Origin: Prinsepia uniflora
Taxonomy: Eukaryota > Streptophyta > Magnoliopsida > Rosales > Rosaceae
DNA length: 64,000 nt
Direction of reading: 5' to 3'
Assembly (NCBI GenBank): GCA_032719365.1
Contig: CM064866.1
Span: forward strand, 2,771,781 to 2,835,780
The notes beneath the pieces are model-generated. The model searched no databases. It was not told where the DNA came from and was given only the letters and a program-made list of their open reading frames with translations. This document shows, piece after piece, positions 58,646 to 64,000 of the stretch (its first letter is position 1; every line of letters begins with the position of its first letter). The position numbers and the translations under genes are program-made.

Positions 58646-61373
58646 TGTAACAACCCGTACCTTCGGGAAGGGTATAAATGTAAGTTTGCAAAATATTTGT
58701 ATAAAAGGACGAGTTTGCCCTTATGAATAGTGTGTCAAAAGTTGAATTTTTTTATTTATAGGTTGGATGAGTGTAGACTATTGACCGTGACGTAGTTTAG
58801 GATGTCACGAGTCCGTAGATAGGTGGCATGTCCGATTTGGACAATCGGAGAAAAAGTTATGACGTTCGGAAGATTGAGGGCGTTACCGTAATTTTGACTA
58901 TTAGGGGGAAAATGTTGACTTTTTAGTGGACTTGTGATTTTCACGAAGACCGAGGACCGTTAGATAGGTCTCGACGTCCTGAGTACAACGATAGGCGGCA
59001 CGTTGTCATCGGACGTCGGACGAAATAGTTACGGGTCTGGAAAGTTTGAGGGTAAAAAGGTAATTTTTAAACCTAGGGGCATTTTGGTCTTTTCTCCTTC
59101 AGGCCCAATCAGATTAGAACATGTGGCTGAGTGGGCTGGGATATTTTGTACTGATGACCATAGGAAGTGGACACGTGGTTGTGAGCTAGAGGGTTCTAGG
59201 CTTATGTATAATGTACACGGCCACAAACCGATCAATTTGAACCGTGCATTGGGCTTTGACACAGAGAAACAGAGAGTGAAGAATTGAGAGACGGTGATCG
59301 ATTCTGTGTGTGGGTGAAGGTTCTGTGAGTTGTGAGAGTGACAGAGAGAAGAGAGGAAGCTGGTGATCGGAAGTTGGGGGTGAAATCGTGCACGGAGACA
59401 CGGCGGTGGACAGCTGAGTTTTCAGAGAAACAGAGGAGGCCTTGAGAGTTTGACGGTGGTTGTGCCGTGTTGTGGTTTAATCCAAGCTAATAGGAGGCTA
59501 GGACGACGGCAGAGGACCCACTGGGCACCGTGGCACACGACGATGCAGACGGCGGTGGACGGTTCGAAGGTATGGTTGGAATCCCCTGTTTTCCCGTTTT
59601 CTTGTTTTCAAAAGTCGTGGACCTAGGGCTAGAGTCGAGGGATTTGGAGGTTAGGGCGAGACTTCTGAAGGTCCCAGGAGTCGTCTGAGTGGGGTGCCGT
59701 GAAGGGGGAGGACCTGGGTGGCCGGCGGCAAAAACAGGGCTCACGGGCCGTCTGTTTCGAGGGTGAAGTCGAGGGGTTTTAGGCTTCGATTTTCAAAGGT
59801 CAGTAGGGGAAAGGATTGCTGGGGACAGGACGATGCTATTGGGATTGAAAGGGAGAAGAATGGTGGAAGATTGGAGGAGAACTAAAACGCCGGTTCAACA
59901 CAGTTGAACCAGGTGACTCGAGGTTGAAGATGCACTGTAGCAGGCGCGTGAGACCCACACGCAGCCACTTTGGGCGGCGCGTGGGGGCGCGTGAGGAGGA
60001 TTCCGGCCAAACTTCCAACATGGTTTTGGTTCTAAATGTTCTAAGGAATCCATTGGTGCACTTTTCGGGTTAATCGGACGATGTTACGGGATAGGTCGGG
60101 AATCCGGACGGTTTAGGGTCTAAGTTTTAATTACGAATAAATTCCCGAAAATTAGGGGAGATTAGAGTTAGCATATTTGATGTAATTGTGACCCTATTTG
60201 GTGCCTATTGGCAGGACGGGAGACGCCTGAGACGGTCGAGGAGCGCACGAAGCGCGATTGACAAATTCCGATTCGTGAGTGGACTCTTTCTTTTCTCATG
60301 AGCATGCCTAGCTAGTTTTAATTATGTTTTATGGTTTAAAGTATGTTTTAAATGCTTGTTGATGATGATTATATGTGATTACTATGCTTACACGTTTTTC
60401 GAGACATTTTCGGGTTTTTGCACGTTTTTCAAGAAAATCGGGATTTCTGATTTTTGATGCTATACTTTGGGATTCAAATTATGATTGCTTTCTGATGGGT
60501 ATAAATGGATTATGAATATGACTTTTGGTAATCGCAATTTTCGGTTTTAAAAGTGGAATTCCGGATTTGGGTTCGGAATGACGGTTCTGAACGCCAGAAG
60601 GGCTTCGAACCGGAGATTTCGGATTCAGGTTTGGAGATGGATTTAGAATTGATTTTTGATGGGTTTGGATTGGATTTGCTGGATCTGGATATTGGGTTTA
60701 AAGACCCGGATTATGATTGACGGGGGACGGGCCCGGATTGAGTTTAAAGACTCGGGAGTTTAAAGACTCAGGAGTTTAAAGACTCGGCTATTTACGACAT
60801 TACCCCCGTAGGCCTATTGAGTTTAAAGACTCGGATTACGGCCTGGTTGAGTTCAAAGACTCGGATAGACCCAGCAGGTTTGATCAGACTTTGATATTTG
60901 CGGATTTGGTTTTATGATATGATCTTGGCATATTTATCATACTGTTTTATATTGTGGTTTTCTAATACTGAGTTAGGCATGAATATTTTTAAAACGGAGG
61001 GAAAAACCTTATTCTTTTATGTCAACCATTTTATTCTTAAATCGTGTTTTAAACATTTTATTGCTTAGTCCACTCACACTTTTGTTCTAAAATTTTCCCT
61101 CCAGGTCGTGGTGATATCGCTGGGGTAAACGTTGAGGCAGGATCCGAGGCATAGAGCTTACGACGTCCTTCCGTTGCGAGATTAGCCCTAGTAGGATTTT
61201 GTGCCTGTTTTGTATAAACTATGCTCTGACTTACAGTTGTATTTATTTACTCCTTTGTCTGATAGTTATGCTTATGTTTGTGTTGAGTTTATTTTGGTAC
61301 TTTAAGTTTGATTGTCAGACGGGAGCAGGGTTCGTCTCGGGTATCGAGGTGATATTTGGGACGGGTCCTGACA
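58646..61373 (+). repeat. 3' LTR, family B (about 2.73 kb)
   Basis: Opens TGTAACAACCCGTAC and ends GGGTCCTGACA. Only its right part (from about 59950) matches the LTR before gag; its left part differs from 43134-44507. It has six copies of the GAGTTTAAAGACTC-type repeat (60694-60865) against four in the 5' copy. Confidence 0.92.
60275..61104 (+). other. Predicted LTR leader intron 2 (family B, 3' LTR)
   Basis: A 60-nt exon-like block (60215-60274), donor GTGAGTGGAC (60275-60284), exact complement GTCCACTCAC (61068-61077) and acceptor CCCTCCAG|G ending at 61104. Confidence 0.55.
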
Positions 61374-62459
61374 AAGTCCACTCACAGACTGTCTGAAGCC
61401 GCGCCTCGATACGCGGGCCATAATCGTCTCCCGGGTCAATCACTGTCACCGGGACTCCCAAACCTGTCCAAATTCATTTAGAGGGTTACTAATAGCCTCA
61501 TTAACCTCTCATTGAAGTCCCATAATTTTTCCGATTTTCTAACTATTTTTAAAACCGAACCTAAACCTTCTGATGCCCCGAAACATATCGAGACGGTGTC
61601 CGATCGACGCGAGACCAGTCCTAAAATGTTCGTTACATCGAATAGATGATTTCGTATGTTGAAGTCTTCCTCGAAATGTGGGTCACGCGCCCCAAGAAGC
61701 CACTGCGCGTGGGCCTCACACGCCCTGATCCTGCCACCGTCCAGCCAGTTCTGGTCTCCTCTTCCTCTTTCCTTCACGGCTCCTGATCATCCAATGGGTT
61801 TGGGGGAGTGTTTGTGAGGATTGGGTTGCACAAAATGGGTTTCGGGTGGGTTTTTGGAAGAAGAAATGAAGATGATCGATGAAGGAAGGTGCATGAATGA
61901 AAATGAATGGCCAGTGGATGGGTGACACTTGTCACTCATCCATTGGGCCTCCATTAAATATCTGGGCCCCACTAAAGTCCAAAAGTAAGGTCGTTTCGTA
62001 ATTCGTGCAATAATGCACTTGAACTTCCGTGAACCGTAACTTCGTCGTCGAACGTCCGAATTCGACGTGCCGCCTGTCTATGAATTCGTATCGTCCCAAT
62101 CTACGTAATGGTCCTTGGCCCTCGGCCATCGGACATCCCGGTCAAAAAGTCAACTATTTACCCCTTTTTAACCAAAATTACCAAAATGCCCCTAAACTTT
62201 TGAACGTCATAACTTCCTCCTCGAACGTCGGAATTGAACGTGCCACTTGTCTATGAACTCGTGACGTCAGGAACTACGTCACGGTCATCGGTCAAAGTCC
62301 ATTTAACCGCCCGATCGAAAAGTCAACGTTTTGCCACCATCAAGGGCAAAACGGTCATTACGCTTCGTTCTTCCGATTTCGCCCAACTAATCACGGATTA
62401 ACCTCACTAATCATGATTAGTCACTAATCTAATCTATGAATTTGGGACGGGTCGTTACA
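61374..62459 (-). repeat. Truncated A-like LTR, 5' part, minus strand
   Basis: On the minus strand it opens TGTAACGACCCGTCCC at 62459, in the middle of a gag sequence. It runs through the doubled 5' module, the GC-rich element and the GTGAGTGGACTT site before being cut at 61374 by the end of the family B LTR. Its other part is not adjacent. Confidence 0.85.
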
Positions 62460-62748
62460 CCCAAGTCACCGTATGGGCATCCTAACCAGATAACTCGAGG
62501 GTATACCACCACTAATACGCCGCACCATCCAGTAAAAACGTAGCCAACAACACTCGCTCCTCCGGCGGGCAATGCATCACGGCAAAGATCCGCTCAAGTC
62601 TCGTGATCCACCTCTGGGCTTCCTCCGGATCAGCCCCGCCACTAAACATAGTAGCTGCGAGCCGCTGGGCTCGCTCAATCGTATTACTCTCTGTTCCCAT
62701 CACCGTTTCTTCTTCAGGTCGTGGAGAGGGTCCACGTCTCGGAGGCAT
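62460..62748 (-). pseudogene. gag: 5' fragment of a family B gag, minus strand
   Basis: MPPRRGPSPRPEEETVM, then QRLAATMFSGGADPEEAQRW, then LERIFAVM and ATFLLDGAAY: the same GAG family as 54175. It has two in-frame TAG stops, one after DGAAY (where the other copy has Glu) and one after LSG, at the same codon as the TAG at 54424 in the plus copy. It is cut after GTGACTTGGG by the LTR at 62459. Confidence 0.88.
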
Positions 62749-62850
62749 CGTTAACCGCACGCTGAAAGAGGCATAGAAGTAGTCAAACAACTAAAACACA
62801 ACCTCACAAACCAACAAACCCAACAAACTCGACAAACTACACAAACCTAT

Positions 62851-62862
62851 GCTCTGATACCA
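62851..62862 (-). other. Primer-binding site, initiator tRNA-Met (minus gag fragment)
   Basis: The minus strand reads TGGTATCAGAGC, two bases after the LTR end at 62865. Confidence 0.88.
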
Positions 62863-62864
62863 AA

Positions 62865-63160
62865 TGTCAGGACCCACCCCGGTTTCACCCCGAAACCCGA
62901 GGTAAATCCTGCTCCCGTCTGACACCCCAACGCTAAAGCCAAAAGAAAGCATGGAATTCACTAAAATACCACTGTCAGACGCAGGAGAAACTATACAAAC
63001 CCGAACTCAACCGTTTACAGAGCATAGTACAAAATACACAGAAACGACAAACCGATAAACTAACATACACGCACGCGGAAAGATTTGAAACACTCCGGGA
63101 TCCTTCTCGTGACTTCTATGCCTCAGACGCTGCCTCGACGCTGGAACCCCACGCTAGCTC
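62865..63160 (-). repeat. 3' end of the 5' LTR of the minus gag element (family B type)
   Basis: On the minus strand it ends GGGTGGGTCCTGACA at 62865. It is cut at 63160 by another LTR. The sequence before the cut keeps the VEAASEA-stop frame seen in family B. Confidence 0.85.
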
Positions 63161-64000
63161 TGACAGGACCCATCCCAATCCCCCCGGGATTACCGTGGAA
63201 TGTGCCCTGCTCCCGTCCAACCAGAGGTGTCAGATAAGGGATAACCAAGAGCCACTGCCCAACGGGGAATCCAGAGTGCGCAAGGATCGATGGAGGAGGT
63301 GTGCAATGTCCCAATCTCTGCTGCAATCGCATCCGTAATCAACCTGAAGGGCATTAAAACCAAAAGCTGTGAGTGGACAAAAACCAATAAGTTTACCAAA
63401 TACATTTATAAGACATTTATGCCCTCCAATAAAAACGTATGCATGCCACGAAAACCAGTAACCAAAACGTTTGCTCAACCGAGCCATTAGGGCCTTAGCC
63501 CAAAAACCGTTAACCAAAAACCAAGTGTGGGAACTCAGCTCAAAACAGTGGAATACCACAACCATACATATTAAAACCATGTGGGCCACCGCCCAAAGCC
63601 ATAAATATAAATCCATAAATCCAAAACCATTTAGGGTCCCCGACCCGACATACCATTTCATAACCAATAATCCATTTTTACCACATAACACATATCCAAC
63701 CGAAAAGCCATTTCATAGATCCATTAATCCATATTTTACCATTACCATCACCAGCATCCCAGATGCTTAGCGTCCCAGACCCTTGACGTCCCTGACGTCA
63801 TATCTCACGGTTTCATAAGCTACGCGTGCTGCCCGGGGTCTCTCTGGGTCCTTATATCTAACATCCCTGATGTCTGACGTCCCTGACGTCAATCATAGCA
63901 ATCCTGCTCCTGAGTCATCATACGGTCCGGCTGCTCCGTATAATGACCCCTCGCAGGCAATGCACCGTGACTTCCCCAGTGTCCCAGACATCTGGAGGAG
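63161..64000 (-). repeat. Family A LTR 3' part, minus strand, cut by window edge
   Basis: Collinear with 36290-37128 of the family A LTR in reverse. It includes GTCCACTCACAGC (about 63367-63379), GCATGCATACG and mini-hairpins at 63750-63900 such as TGACGTC-CCT-GACGTCA. It inserted into the LTR at 62865-63160. Confidence 0.88.

Overview
The window is nuclear DNA of a flowering plant, most likely a eudicot. The evidence is spliced plant genes with GT-AG introns, a Tubby-like F-box gene, a CBSX3-like gene, a RADIALIS-like MYB gene, a tRNA-Ala and several classes of plant LTR retrotransposon. The species cannot be told from the sequence alone. All calls come from reading; no search or alignment was run.

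Layout. 1-7204 is repeat: a minus-strand element with LTRs of about 3.45 kb that codes only for GAG (1-6305) sits in an LTR of another family (C, 6306-7204). 7205-29050 is a gene island. It holds a TLP/TULP F-box gene (12787-14337, +), an unrecognised 527-aa disordered protein with 27-aa repeats (14617-16200, -), a CBSX3-like gene (16977-17983, +, divergent from the previous one), a RADIALIS-like gene (20927-22370, +), tRNA-Ala(AGC) (24609-24681, -), a small secreted LEA-like protein (25114-25504, +), a possible LINE RNase H scrap, a broken plastid peroxiredoxin IIE-like pseudogene (about 26340-27096, -) and a GGGCCGGG-rich DNA transposon remnant (28264-29001). A solo LTR of family C (29057-31746, -) follows.

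32941-64000 is nested retrotransposon. Stacked truncated LTR ends lead into family A (5' LTR 33984-37128). Its non-coding interior holds a second family C solo LTR (38860-41661). The next LTR changes from A-like to B-like (43134-44507 continuing at 52690-54077) and is split by a non-autonomous Athila-like element (44508-52684, LTRs about 2.05 kb, tRNA-Asp primer site). A decayed Ty3/gypsy chromovirus gag-pol (54175-58610) and its 3' LTR (58646-61373) follow. The right edge is minus-strand LTR and gag debris (61374-64000).

The strongest unexplained signals are in the LTRs. (1) The long LTR families A, B, C and the GAG-only family all carry a predicted leader intron. It has a GTGAGT-type donor within GTGAGTGGAC, the complement GTCCACTCAC shortly before a pyrimidine-rich acceptor, and in C and B a constant 58 or 60 nt exon upstream. 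(2) The Athila-like LTR has four stem-loops downstream of its TATA box. All show the same CGCTGTTCGG loop motif but have unrelated perfect stems. (3) The leader introns of A and C hold rows of mini-hairpins with 3-nt loops whose stems differ by compensating changes.
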